Assembly (NCBI GenBank): GCA_001899635.1
Contig: MKVQ01000041.1
Coordinates: 264,973-328,972 of the forward strand
Reading direction: 5' to 3'
Length of the DNA: 64,000 bases
Origin: Myxococcales bacterium 68-20
GTDB taxonomy: Bacteria > Myxococcota_A > Polyangia > Polyangiales > Polyangiaceae
Positions within the stretch are counted from its first letter, which is position 1, and each line of letters starts with the position of its first letter. The notes under the pieces are model-generated. The model made no database searches. It had not been told where the DNA came from and was given only the letters and a program-made list of their open reading frames with translations. A program made the position numbers and the translations under genes. This document shows positions 24,436 to 33,432 of this stretch, one piece after another.

Positions 24436-25163
24436 TGTTCATTCTCCCCGCGATCGATCTGCTCGGAGGAAAGGCCGTCCGGCTGAAGCAGGGCCGGTAC
24501 GAAGACCCGACGGTCTACTCCGACGATCCTCCCGCAGTCGCGCGCCGCTTCCGCCAGCACAGCGAGCGCCTCCACGTCGTCGATCTCGAGGGCGCGAAGG
24601 CCGGAGCGCCGGTCCAGACGGACATGATCCGCGCCATCGCGCGCGAGAACGCAGGCGGCATCCTCCAGATCGGCGGCGGCGTCCGCACGCGCGAAGCGCT
24701 CGAGAGCTACCTCACGCTCGGCGCGAGCCGCGTGGTCCTCGGGACCGCCTCCGTCAAGGATCCGGAGCTCGTTCGCGCGCTCGCGACCGCGCATCCTGGT
24801 GTCGTCGTGATCGCCGTCGATGCGAAGGACGGCTTCGTCGCCACCGAAGGATGGACGGAGGTCTCGCGCCTCTCCGCCGCCGAGGTCGTCCTCGCCCTCG
24901 CCGGCTCGCCGATCGCCGCCGTGCTCTACACGGACGTCGCGCGTGACGGCATGGGCTCGGGCCCGAACGTCGCCGCGACGGCCGCGCTCGCTTCCCGCTC
25001 GCCGTTCCCCGTCATCGCGTCCGGCGGGGTCGCGACGGCCGAGCACCTGACGGCGCTCGCGGCCATACCGAACGTCGAGTCGGCGGTCGTCGGGCGCGCG
25101 CTCTACGACGGCGCGCTCACGATCGAAGCGGCCGTCGCGGCCGCGTCCGGCGCGCCTCGCTGA
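24435..25163 (+). CDS. hisA: ProFAR isomerase
   Basis: Catalyses the Amadori isomerisation of ProFAR to PRFAR in histidine synthesis. 242-aa TIM barrel of usual size. Starts FILPAIDLLGGKAVRLKQG with the catalytic Asp; the second phosphate site and acid appear in TDVARDGMGSGPN and VIASGGVATAEH. Its ATG overlaps the hisH stop (TGATG), so the pair is co-translated. Confidence 0.95.
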   Translation: MFILPAIDLLGGKAVRLKQGRYEDPTVYSDDPPAVARRFRQHSERLHVVDLEGAKAGAPVQTDMIRAIARENAGGILQIGGGVRTREALESYLTLGASRVVLGTASVKDPELVRALATAHPGVVVIAVDAKDGFVATEGWTEVSRLSAAEVVLALAGSPIAAVLYTDVARDGMGSGPNVAATAALASRSPFPVIASGGVATAEHLTALAAIPNVESAVVGRALYDGALTIEAAVAAASGAPR

Positions 25164-25187
25164 CGGCACGCATCGATCGCCTTCGCC

Positions 25188-26681
25188 TCACGGCGCCGGC
25201 GCAATCGCCGGCTTCGTCGGGATGGCGCGAAGCACCCCGCTCGCGATGATGCCCGGCGGCGAGCTCCAATAGTAGAGGCAGTCCGCGTCGGCCATGAGAT
25301 GGTCCACGCTCTCGCCCGGCACGGCCGTGTAGAGCACGGTGGCGTTGACGCCCCCGCTGGGGGCCGCGATCCAACGCTGGATCGTCGTTCCGTCCGTGGC
25401 GAAGACGAAGTTGTCATCGACGGCGAGAGACTTGATCGCGCCCGTCTTCTCGACGACCGTGACGACCTGCTCTGCGCCGTTCAACTTGTGGATGCCGGGC
25501 GTGCCGCTCAGCGTCCCTGCGGCGAAGACCGTGTCGCCCCGCGTGGCGAACGCGACCCCGTCCTGAGCGGCATTGGGCGTGAGCGGCACGGCATCGAGGG
25601 AGGAGGGGTCGATCCGGTGGCGAACAGCAATGCCGCCGGCCGTGCTCATGTAGACGAACTGGGGGTCGATGGCGATCCGGTTCGCACCGCTCTTGGCGTT
25701 GAATGCGGTGACGCCCTGGCTGCTCACCACATCGACGGTGGCCGGTCGACCGATGTAGATCACCGGGGCCGGGCCGCCGGAGGTCGCGCCGAGCGCCGCG
25801 ACCGGCTCCCCCCCGAGGTTCAGGATGCTGCTGCGGGAGGTCACCAGCACGTGGCTGCTCACGTCGGCGGCGTTCCCCGTTCGATACGCGAAGAACCAGT
25901 CGGCGCCGTGGGTGGCGAGCGCGCTGAAGATGCCGCTGTGCGGTGTGACGAGCGCAGGAGGTCCCCCCGACTTCGGCACGCTCATGAGCTTCGACGTGCT
26001 TCCGTCGACGAAGTAGTGAACGCCGTCCCCGAGCGCCGCGCCGAGCACGCCGCCGGTGACGGTCACGAGCGTCCCGTCTCCGGTCGGCCCATGGCACACG
26101 CCCGGGAGCGGTGGCACCGGGCCCGCATCACTGCCTGCATCCGCGACTCCCGGCGGTCCACCATCCTGCTTGCCGCCGGGCTCGACGTCGCAATCGTCGC
26201 TCGTGCACGTCACCTCGTTCGAGACGCAGACCCCGCCGGCCCCACACGTCTGGCCGTCCGGACATTGCTTTCCGAGACACGCAGAGAGCATCCGGATCGG
26301 AACGCGACGGGAGAGGTGCTTCACGAACGAGAACGAACGCGTCGCGACGATGCAGTCCTCCGGGTGCGCTTCGCACTCGGAGACGTTCCGCTTGCGCGCG
26401 AGGACGACCTTGACGGCGGCGCGTCCGTTCGCGTCGCCGCTCGGGAGGAACACGAGTGATCCGAGCCGGGTGTCCGCGTTCGGCACCGGCTCGCACGCCT
26501 CCGTCTCTGCGTCGGGCGCGCTGTCGAACGGCATCCCCTTGTAGATCGCCGTCCGCGGCCCCTCGCTGCACTGGAGATCGGTCGTGATGACGACCGCGAC
26601 CTCCGTGGGGCCATAACAGGCAGCCGTGATCGCCACAGGCACCGCGAGGGCGAGCACGGGAACGAAGCGCAACGTCCGCAT
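25188..26681 (-). CDS. secreted protein with repeated beta-propeller-like domain
   Basis: A 497-aa exported protein; signal LRFVPVLALAVPVAITAAC, with a possible lipidated Cys. A first domain (to about 125) is Cys-containing; then a short Cys knot (CPDGQTCGAGGVC, CTSDDCD), a Pro/Gly/Asp-rich linker, and a C-terminal domain (about 200-497) of regularly repeated strand units (GVHYFVDGS, DWFFAYRTGN, FVYMSTAGG, NFVFATDGTT), probably a beta-propeller. ATG at 26681 lies 8 bases past the kinase stop, so it shares an operon with that kinase and may be its secreted partner. Function unknown. Confidence 0.78.
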   Translation of the reverse strand: MRTLRFVPVLALAVPVAITAACYGPTEVAVVITTDLQCSEGPRTAIYKGMPFDSAPDAETEACEPVPNADTRLGSLVFLPSGDANGRAAVKVVLARKRNVSECEAHPEDCIVATRSFSFVKHLSRRVPIRMLSACLGKQCPDGQTCGAGGVCVSNEVTCTSDDCDVEPGGKQDGGPPGVADAGSDAGPVPPLPGVCHGPTGDGTLVTVTGGVLGAALGDGVHYFVDGSTSKLMSVPKSGGPPALVTPHSGIFSALATHGADWFFAYRTGNAADVSSHVLVTSRSSILNLGGEPVAALGATSGGPAPVIYIGRPATVDVVSSQGVTAFNAKSGANRIAIDPQFVYMSTAGGIAVRHRIDPSSLDAVPLTPNAAQDGVAFATRGDTVFAAGTLSGTPGIHKLNGAEQVVTVVEKTGAIKSLAVDDNFVFATDGTTIQRWIAAPSGGVNATVLYTAVPGESVDHLMADADCLYYWSSPPGIIASGVLRAIPTKPAIAPAP

Positions 26682-26689
26682 GGGACCTC

Positions 26690-28192
26690 TCACTTGAGGA
26701 AAGGAGGATTGACGACCGGCGACGCAGTCTCGGTCGGCTTCGGCGCCGGCGGGCGCGCGGCGGTCTTCGCCGTCGACGCGGACGGCGCAACCTTGCGAGC
26801 CGTGACCGCAGTCACCGGAGGCGACGCGGTCGTGGCGGTCGACGCCGGCGCCTGGGTCGTCGCGGTGGCGGTGACGGTCGCCGAAGGGGTCGTCGGCTCG
26901 GTCGGCGTCGGCTCCGGCTCCGGCTCCGGCTCGGATGTCGTCGCAACGGACGGGGCCGGCTCTGCGGTCACGACGGCCGGCGAAGCCGACACGCTCGAGC
27001 CGTTCGACGCCGGAGGCTTCGCCCTCGCGACGAACACGATGAGCCCCACACCGGTGAGCGCGAGCGCGCAGAACGCCGCGAGCGCCCCCCAGAGCGCTCG
27101 CGGCCGCGCGCTCGTGGTCGCCGACGTGGTGGTCGCGGCCATCGTCGAGCGCTCGGACGCCGAACGTGTCGGGCCGTTCATCTGGAAGGTCTTCGCGGTC
27201 GCGGCGTCTCCCATGCTCGCCGCGCCGTGAGCGACGAGGGTCGGCGAGCTCGCTCCGCGCTGGACGTTCGCGCCCAGATGACGCTGGCTACGACGGGCGA
27301 GCTGCTCGACCACCTCGGCGCCGATGCTGCCGGGGGGCGCGAACGGCGCCAGCGCAAAGACGACATCCGCGATCGTCTGCGGGCGGTCCGCCGCCTTCTT
27401 CTCGAGCATCGCGTGGATCGTCTTCGCGAGCGGCTCGGGGAGCGCGCACTTCTCGGTGAGCATCGGCGCCGCCTCGGAGACGATGGCGGCAGCGACGCGC
27501 GTCGTCGGTCCCATCCACGGCGGATCTCCGGCGATGAGCTCGTAGAGGATCACGCCGAGGGCCCAGATGTCCGAGCGCGCGTCGATCGATGCGTCACCGC
27601 GAATCTGCTCGGGGGACATGTAGAGCGCCGTGCCCATGATCGCGCCCGCCGACGTCAGCTTCGCGTCCTCGCCCTTGAGGAACTTCGAGATGCCGAAGTC
27701 GAGCACCTTCACGATGGCGCGGTCACCGTCTTCCTTTGCGAGGAAGAGATTGCCGGGCTTGAGATCGCGATGGACGATCCCTGCGTCGTGCGCCTCTGCG
27801 AGCGCTGCGCACGCCTGGAGCACGTAGTCGACGACCTCGGCATACGGGAGACAACCGCGCCGCGTGCGCTCGGACTCGAGGTCGGAGCCATCGAGGAGCT
27901 CCATGACCATGTAGGGGAGGCCCTCGGCCGTATGCTCGACGTCGGTGACCTTTACGACATGACGGCTTCGGAGCGTCGCGGCTGCACGCGCTTCGCGATC
28001 GAAGCGCTGCACGATCTCGTCGACACCGATCAGATCGGGGTTCAGCAGCTTGATGGCGATCGGCTGCCGGAGCCGCAAATGCTCGGCGGCGAACACGATG
28101 CCCATGCCCCCCTCACCGAGCACACGCAACAAGCGATATTTGCCGGCGACGGTCTCGCCGGGCTGCGGAATGCGGACCGCTCCCTCAGCCAC
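26690..28192 (-). CDS. transmembrane Ser/Thr protein kinase (PknB-like)
   Basis: A 500-aa eukaryote-type kinase. Kinase domain residues about 18-290: G-loop GEGGMG, Lys 48, catalytic HRDLKPGN at 141-148, DFG at 165-167, activation-loop MSPEQIRGD. After a Ser/Thr linker, one membrane helix (about residue 365-390, WGALAAFCALALTGVGLIVF) leads to a Pro/Thr/Ala-rich outer tail with no recognisable sensor domain. GTG start. Followed 8 bases later by a secreted protein gene. Phosphorylates cytoplasmic targets in response to an unknown envelope signal. Confidence 0.93.
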   Translation of the reverse strand: MAEGAVRIPQPGETVAGKYRLLRVLGEGGMGIVFAAEHLRLRQPIAIKLLNPDLIGVDEIVQRFDREARAAATLRSRHVVKVTDVEHTAEGLPYMVMELLDGSDLESERTRRGCLPYAEVVDYVLQACAALAEAHDAGIVHRDLKPGNLFLAKEDGDRAIVKVLDFGISKFLKGEDAKLTSAGAIMGTALYMSPEQIRGDASIDARSDIWALGVILYELIAGDPPWMGPTTRVAAAIVSEAAPMLTEKCALPEPLAKTIHAMLEKKAADRPQTIADVVFALAPFAPPGSIGAEVVEQLARRSQRHLGANVQRGASSPTLVAHGAASMGDAATAKTFQMNGPTRSASERSTMAATTTSATTSARPRALWGALAAFCALALTGVGLIVFVARAKPPASNGSSVSASPAVVTAEPAPSVATTSEPEPEPEPTPTEPTTPSATVTATATTQAPASTATTASPPVTAVTARKVAPSASTAKTAARPPAPKPTETASPVVNPPFLK

Positions 28193-28283
28193 CCTTCAAC
28201 TCCAAGCTTGTGCAGGCCACGAACCTCTGAAGCCTACCTCAAGCTGTCGCCGATGGCCCCCTTCCCCGTCAGCCTCCATCGGC

Positions 28284-29237
28284 TCAGAACGTGGCGAGAG
28301 GTGCGCGAATGACTCCTGGATCGATCGTGCCCTTGCTCGACTCTTGCTCGGGCTGGACGATGAGAATGACGGCCGCAGTCGCGATCCCGGCGACCGCCGC
28401 GCCCGCGCCCGCCCAGAACCACCATCGCTTCGTGATGGGAGGTGTCTTCTCGAGCGTGAGGCTGAGCTCCTTCTTTCCACCCGCTTCCATGACGAACGGC
28501 ACACGGGTGCTCTCGTGGCCGTCGGCGTGCACGTCGACCACGTGGGAGCCCGGCGGAAGCGACAGCTCGACGGGGGAGTTGCCCTTCGGAGATCCGTCGA
28601 CCGAGATGACGGCGATCGCCGGCGTCGCCTGGACGCGGAGGATGCCGGCGGTCGTCCTCGGGCTGACGGCGAGAGCGACATCGACCGGCGGTCCGCCACC
28701 CTCGACGTTCACCTTCAGGCTCGGCGCCTCGAACGCGCTCGACTCGAGGCGCACCTCGACCACGGCGCTCTTCGACGCCAGGCTGATGCGCACCTTCTTC
28801 GGCGCGACCGAGCAGCCCTCGAGCCTCGTCGTGTCGACCAGGACCGTGCCGCTCGTCACGTCCGTGCTGCAGTGGACGGTGAGCTCACCGACGCGGCTCT
28901 TCACATCCGCGATGAGCTGACCGAGCGAAGGCACCTTCGCCTTCGTCTCCGCCGGCGCCTTCTGCTCGAACTCGAGGAGCGCGTCGAGCGCTGCCGCATA
29001 GTCGCCGCGCGCCTGATGCGCACGGCCGATGTTGTAGTGGAGCGCGACGTCGCTCGGATTCTTCGCGAGCGCGGAGCGGTACGCCGAGAGCGCCTCGGCG
29101 TAGTTCAGCTCCATCATCGCCTGGTTGCCACGCGACTTCAGCTCCTCCGCGGAGGGGTCACCCGCGAAGGCAGACGACGAGAGCGTCGCCAGCGCCAGCG
29201 CCAAAGCGGACGTGACCGCGCGAAGCCGTCGGATCAA
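28284..29237 (-). CDS. exported TPR and PEGA-domain protein
   Basis: A 317-aa protein: signal peptide ALALALATLSSSAFA; TPR repeats at about 25-100 (ALSAYRSALAKNPSDVALHYNIGRAHQARGD is the core pattern); a beta-rich middle; a PEGA domain around IAVISVDGSPKGNSPVELSLPPG; and one membrane helix near residue 280. Such proteins are common in myxobacterial envelopes and act as scaffolds. Start is TTG overlapping the upstream ALDH-like stop (TTGA). It shares a strand with a kinase 90 bp downstream and may report to it, which is inference. Confidence 0.82.
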   Translation of the reverse strand: MIRRLRAVTSALALALATLSSSAFAGDPSAEELKSRGNQAMMELNYAEALSAYRSALAKNPSDVALHYNIGRAHQARGDYAAALDALLEFEQKAPAETKAKVPSLGQLIADVKSRVGELTVHCSTDVTSGTVLVDTTRLEGCSVAPKKVRISLASKSAVVEVRLESSAFEAPSLKVNVEGGGPPVDVALAVSPRTTAGILRVQATPAIAVISVDGSPKGNSPVELSLPPGSHVVDVHADGHESTRVPFVMEAGGKKELSLTLEKTPPITKRWWFWAGAGAAVAGIATAAVILIVQPEQESSKGTIDPGVIRAPLATF

Positions 29238-30223
29238 ACGCCGACCGGATGCCAGACGGTCTTCGTCTCGAGGAAGCGCTCGATCCATCCGAGCCCCTGC
29301 CCCGTTCGCTCGTCGAGCCATCCCTCGGCGTCCATCGGCACGTGGGTCTTCACGCGCTTGACGTTGTCGGCCCCCTCGCTCTCCACCGTCCTTCGGAGGT
29401 CGGCATCGACGATCCACGCGTCGATCCCGATGACCTCGCGGTGCTTCGCGAGATGCGGCGAGAGCTCCTTCGCGTGGCCCGTGATGACGTTGATGACTCC
29501 GCCCGGCATGTCGCTCGTCGCGACGCACTCGCTCCACACGATCGCGGTGCGCGGGTCGGCAGCGCTCGCGATGGCGACGCACGTGTTGCCGCCGGTCACG
29601 ACGGGAAGCACCGTGGAGACGAGCCCGAGGAGCGACGGCCGCTCGGGCGCGACCACGCCGATGACGCCCATCGACTCGGGGACGCTGAAGTTGAAATGCG
29701 GGCCGGCCACCGGGTTGGACGAGGCGAGCAGGCTGAAGTACTTGTCCGAGAAGCCGGCGTAGAACACGGCCCGATCGATCGACGCGTCGACCTCGGCAGC
29801 TGCGGCGACCTCGGCGAGCCCGGAGCGAACGAGCGACTGCACGAGCTCCGGCCGGCGCGACTCCATCACCTCGGCGAGGCGGTAGAGGATCTGGCCGCGG
29901 TTGAAGGCGGTCCGCTTCTCCCATCCGCCGAGCGCGTTCTTCGCGACGAGCACGGCGTCACGGACGTCCTTGCGCGAGCCGCGCGGGACGTTGACGGTCT
30001 CGGGATCCGGATCGGCGTCGCTGCCGCGCGCTCCCTGAACCTGGAAATAACGTCCCGACTCGGAGCGCACGAACGCGCCGCCGACGAACATCTTGTAGGC
30101 CTTGGCAACGGAGACACGCGCCTTCTGCGTCGTCCACGTCTTCGCGAGCGGAGCATCACCCGAGCTCCGGGCGGGCGCCTCTGCGTTCGCCGTCGCCGTC
30201 TCGGTCCGCTTCTTCTCCACCAT
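29234..30223 (-). CDS. ALDH-fold protein lacking the catalytic half
   Basis: A 329-aa protein with the NAD-binding part of an aldehyde dehydrogenase (AKNALGGWEKRTAFNRGQIL, GVIGVVAPERPSLLGLV, TGGNTCVAIAS, GGVINVITGHAKELS) but no catalytic Cys domain; a full ALDH is about 490 residues. It is translated from a TGATG overlap with the full-length ALDH gene. This layout resembles ALDH16, in which an active and a partial, inactive ALDH domain are fused; here they are two genes. It probably forms a complex with its neighbour. It is not simply truncated, since a distinct C-terminus (WHPVGV) is present. Confidence 0.82.
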   Translation of the reverse strand: MVEKKRTETATANAEAPARSSGDAPLAKTWTTQKARVSVAKAYKMFVGGAFVRSESGRYFQVQGARGSDADPDPETVNVPRGSRKDVRDAVLVAKNALGGWEKRTAFNRGQILYRLAEVMESRRPELVQSLVRSGLAEVAAAAEVDASIDRAVFYAGFSDKYFSLLASSNPVAGPHFNFSVPESMGVIGVVAPERPSLLGLVSTVLPVVTGGNTCVAIASAADPRTAIVWSECVATSDMPGGVINVITGHAKELSPHLAKHREVIGIDAWIVDADLRRTVESEGADNVKRVKTHVPMDAEGWLDERTGQGLGWIERFLETKTVWHPVGV

Positions 30224-31734
30224 CACTCCACCTCCAGATACGCCGCGAGACCCTGGCGTCCACCTTCGCGTCCGAAGCCGCTCTCCTTGTAGCCGCCGAA
30301 CGGCGAGCTCGGGTCGAACTTGTTGAACGTGTTGCCCCAGATGACGCCAGCCTTGAGCTTCGTCGCGAGCATGAAGAGCTTCGAGCCCTTGTCGGTCCAG
30401 ACGCCGGCGGAGAGGCCGTACATCGTGTTGTTGGCCTTCTCGATCGCCTCGTCGGGCGTGCGGAAGGTCATCACCGTGAGGACGGGGCCGAAGATCTCCT
30501 CGCGCGCGATACGGCACGACTGGCTCGCGTTGGTGAAGAACGTCGGCGGGAACCAGAACCCCTTCTCCGGGAGCTTCACCGGCGCACTGAAGCGCTCGGC
30601 GCCCTCCTCCTCACCGGAAGCGACGAGCTCGCGGATCCGCTCGAGCTGCGCCTTGGAGTTGATCGCGCCGACGTCGGTGTTCTTGTCGAGCGGGTCGCCG
30701 AGGCGGAGCGTCTGCATCCGGTCGCGGAGCTTGCGCACGAGGACGTCGTGCACGCTCTCCTCGACGAGGAGCCGCGAGCCCGCGCAGCAGACATGGCCCT
30801 GGTTGAAGTAGATCCCGTTGATGATCCCCTCGACCGCCTGATCGAGCGGCGCGTCGGCGAAGACGATGTTCGCCGCCTTGCCGCCGAGCTCGAGGGTGAG
30901 GCGCTTCGTCGTCCCCGCGAGCGCGCGCTGGATCCGCTTGCCGACGTCAGTCGAGCCGGTGAAGGCGACCTTGTTCACGTCGGGGTGGCTCGCCACCGCC
31001 GCGCCGGTCTCACCTGCGCCGGTGACGATGTTCACGACGCCGGGCGGCAGCTCGGCCTCCTCGATGATCTTCGCGAGGAGCAACGCCGTGAGGGGCGTCG
31101 TCTCCGCAGGCTTGAGGACGACCGTGTTCCCGCACGCGAGCGCGGGGGCGAGCTTCCACGCCGCCATGAGGAGCGGGAAGTTCCACGGGATGATCTGGCC
31201 GGCGACGCCGAGCGGACGCGCCTTCCTCCCCTGGAACGCGTAGGCGAGCTTGTCGGCCCAGCCCGCGTGATAGAAGAAATGCGCCGCCGCGAGGGGCACG
31301 TCGACGTCGCGCGACTCCTTGATCGGCTTGCCGCCGTCCATCGACTCGACGATGGCGAGCTCACGCGCCTTCTCCTGGATCGCGCGGGAGATCCGGAAGA
31401 CGTACTTCGCGCGGTCGGCAGCCTTGAGCTTCGACCAGTACTTGTCGTAGGCGTCGCGCGCTGCAGTGACGGCGTCGTCGACGTCCTGGGCGTTCGCCTC
31501 GGCCACCTCCGCGAGGACCTGCTCGGTGCTCGGGCTGATCGTCTGGAAGTACTTGCCACTCCTGGGGCTGACCCACCGGCCGCCGATGAAGAGGCCGTAC
31601 TTCGGGTCGATCTTGACGTGATCGGAGGCCTCGGGCGCCGGCGCGTACTCCCACGCTCGCCCGAAATCGAGCCCGGCCGGCTCGACCTTGCGTTCGATGT
31701 CGGTGCCGCCGGTCTTCGTCAACGATGTCGCCAT
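30223..31734 (-). CDS. aldehyde dehydrogenase family protein
   Basis: A 503-aa NAD(P)-dependent aldehyde dehydrogenase of full length. Visible: IIPWNFPLLMAAWKLAPALA, the cofactor loop FTGSTDVGKRI, the general-base segment TLELGGKAANIV, catalytic Cys in NQGHVCCAGSRL, and EEIFGPVLTVMTF. ATG at 31734. Upstream lie a small membrane protein and deoC: the aldolase releases acetaldehyde from deoxyribose 5-phosphate, which this enzyme could oxidise. That assignment comes from context, not from specificity residues. Confidence 0.93.
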   Translation of the reverse strand: MATSLTKTGGTDIERKVEPAGLDFGRAWEYAPAPEASDHVKIDPKYGLFIGGRWVSPRSGKYFQTISPSTEQVLAEVAEANAQDVDDAVTAARDAYDKYWSKLKAADRAKYVFRISRAIQEKARELAIVESMDGGKPIKESRDVDVPLAAAHFFYHAGWADKLAYAFQGRKARPLGVAGQIIPWNFPLLMAAWKLAPALACGNTVVLKPAETTPLTALLLAKIIEEAELPPGVVNIVTGAGETGAAVASHPDVNKVAFTGSTDVGKRIQRALAGTTKRLTLELGGKAANIVFADAPLDQAVEGIINGIYFNQGHVCCAGSRLLVEESVHDVLVRKLRDRMQTLRLGDPLDKNTDVGAINSKAQLERIRELVASGEEEGAERFSAPVKLPEKGFWFPPTFFTNASQSCRIAREEIFGPVLTVMTFRTPDEAIEKANNTMYGLSAGVWTDKGSKLFMLATKLKAGVIWGNTFNKFDPSSPFGGYKESGFGREGGRQGLAAYLEVE

Positions 31735-31781
31735 GGCGCGAGATCCTAACACCAACGGACCGGGGCCGTGTGCCTGGTCGA

Positions 31782-32318
31782 TCAGAGCGAAATGACCTCG
31801 AAGGCGAGCCAGAGCCCGAAACCGACGACCGCAATGGCGAGGAAGAAGCCGGAGGCGACGACGTAGCCGAGAGGCATCTCCGCCGACGTCGGGATCGGAG
31901 CGGCTCCACCGGGCGCGGACGGGGCTCGGGGGATGGCCACGTCACGCTGCCCCGAGGCGGAAGGATACGAGCCCGACGCGCGCGGGCTCGATGCAACCGC
32001 GCGCGGGGACGCGGGAGCCGATGGCCCGGCGCCAGCGCCCACGGAGGCCGTCGAGACGAGCCGAAGGTCTCCCTCTCCGGGTGGTGGCGCGGCGGGGGCT
32101 GGACGCGCGAGCCCTGACCTCTGCGCCTCGACGGGAGCGTGCGGTCCCGTCTGCAAGGCGAGCCCGCTCCAGATCTGTTCCTGCAGCGCCGTCTCGAGCG
32201 AGCGCTCGGAAGACGTTTGCGCCGACGACGGCGGCACCGGCCCGGGCGCAGGGGGCGACGCGCCGTCGTCTCGGGACGATGGCTGCGGCGGCTCGGGCGG
32301 CTCGGCAATGCGCTTCAT
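31782..32318 (-). CDS. Pro/Ala/Ser-rich protein with C-terminal membrane anchor
   Basis: A 178-aa protein of no recognised family. Residues 1-150 are low complexity and disordered (Pro, Ala, Ser, Gly); residues about 152-175 form one helix (GYVVASGFFLAIAVVGFGLW), giving a tail-anchored protein. It lies between deoC and the ALDH pair on the same strand with short gaps, as in other bacterial deoC-ALDH operons that carry a small membrane protein. Function unknown. Confidence 0.65.
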   Translation of the reverse strand: MKRIAEPPEPPQPSSRDDGASPPAPGPVPPSSAQTSSERSLETALQEQIWSGLALQTGPHAPVEAQRSGLARPAPAAPPPGEGDLRLVSTASVGAGAGPSAPASPRAVASSPRASGSYPSASGQRDVAIPRAPSAPGGAAPIPTSAEMPLGYVVASGFFLAIAVVGFGLWLAFEVISL

Positions 32319-32397
32319 TACCCCCGCCCGACAGGTTAGCTCCTGACGATGATGCGGCGACGGGTTTTCGACGACGCCAGCACGGCGCTCGAAGAGC

Positions 32398-33369
32398 TCA
32401 GTCCTTCGAGAAGTCTTCCGACGCCTGGTAGTTGCCCGTGCGCTCCTTCTCGAGCTGCATCAGGACGTCGTTCAACAGCGCGCTCGCGCCGAAGCGGAAG
32501 AGGTCCGGCGTGAGCCATGCATCGCCGAGCGTCTCCTTCACGATGACGAGATAGTGCAAGGCCTGCTTCGCCGTGCGAACGCCGCCGGCGGGCTTCATCC
32601 CAATCCTGCGTCCCGTCGCGTAGTAGTGATCGCGAATCGCCTCGAGCATCACGAGCGTGACGGGCGGCGTCGCGGCAGGCTGGATCTTGCCGGTCGACGT
32701 CTTGATGAAGTCCCCGCCCGCGGCGATCGCGATCTCGCTCGCCTTGCGGACGATGTCGTAGGAGCCGAGCTCTCCCGTCTCGAGGATCACCTTGAGGTGC
32801 GCAGGACCGCACGCCTCCTTCGTGGCCGCGATCTCGTCGAACACCTTGCCGTAGTCACCGACGAGCATCGCGCCTCGATCGATGACCATGTCGATCTCGT
32901 CCGCGCCGAGGTCAACCGCGCGACGGGTGTCGTCCAGCTTCACCGCCAGCGGCGACTGCCCGCTAGGAAACGCCGTCGCGACGCTGGCGACCTTCACGGA
33001 GGAGCCACGAAGGACCTCCTTCGCGACCGGAACGAGGTTCGGATACACGCAGATGGCGGCACACGGACCGATGCTCCCATCGCTGTCGAGCGGACGAAGC
33101 GCCTTCTGACAGAGCTGTCGGACCTTGCCCGGGGTGTCCTTACCCTCGAGCGTCGTCAGGTCCATCATGCTGATCGCGAGCTTCAGTCCGGCGACCTTGG
33201 TCGCCTTCTTGATCGAACGCTTTGCGAGCGCAGCCGCGCGCTCCTCGACCGCCACCGCATCGACCGGCGGCGGCTCGAAGAGCGCGAAGCGTCCTCCTCT
33301 CGGAGCGCTGGCCCCCGCGCGAAAGAGCGAGGTGGTCCCGGTTCCGTTCCCGTTTTCGTGCGAGGTCAC
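32398..33369 (-). CDS. deoC: deoxyribose-phosphate aldolase
   Basis: Splits 2-deoxyribose 5-phosphate into glyceraldehyde 3-phosphate and acetaldehyde. 323 aa; the extra length is an N-terminal extension of about 60 residues. TIM-barrel motifs: CVYPNLVPVAK, ADEIDMVIDRGAM (catalytic Asp), the Schiff-base Lys in DFIKTSTGK, and GMKPAGGVRTA with the second Lys. GTG at 33369. Likely first gene of a deoC, membrane protein, ALDH, ALDH-like, PEGA unit. Confidence 0.94.
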   Translation of the reverse strand: MTSHENGNGTGTTSLFRAGASAPRGGRFALFEPPPVDAVAVEERAAALAKRSIKKATKVAGLKLAISMMDLTTLEGKDTPGKVRQLCQKALRPLDSDGSIGPCAAICVYPNLVPVAKEVLRGSSVKVASVATAFPSGQSPLAVKLDDTRRAVDLGADEIDMVIDRGAMLVGDYGKVFDEIAATKEACGPAHLKVILETGELGSYDIVRKASEIAIAAGGDFIKTSTGKIQPAATPPVTLVMLEAIRDHYYATGRRIGMKPAGGVRTAKQALHYLVIVKETLGDAWLTPDLFRFGASALLNDVLMQLEKERTGNYQASEDFSKD

Positions 33370-33432
33370 GGAACCGAGGCTACCACGTCCAAAAGGGGAC
33401 GTGCGGATGAGCAATCCGGGACACAGACCCCG

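Noticed and set aside
33384..33403. CACGTCC/GGACGTG hairpin between SulP and deoC genes as a terminator
   Set aside because: A 7-bp stem without a T-run on either strand; too weak to call.
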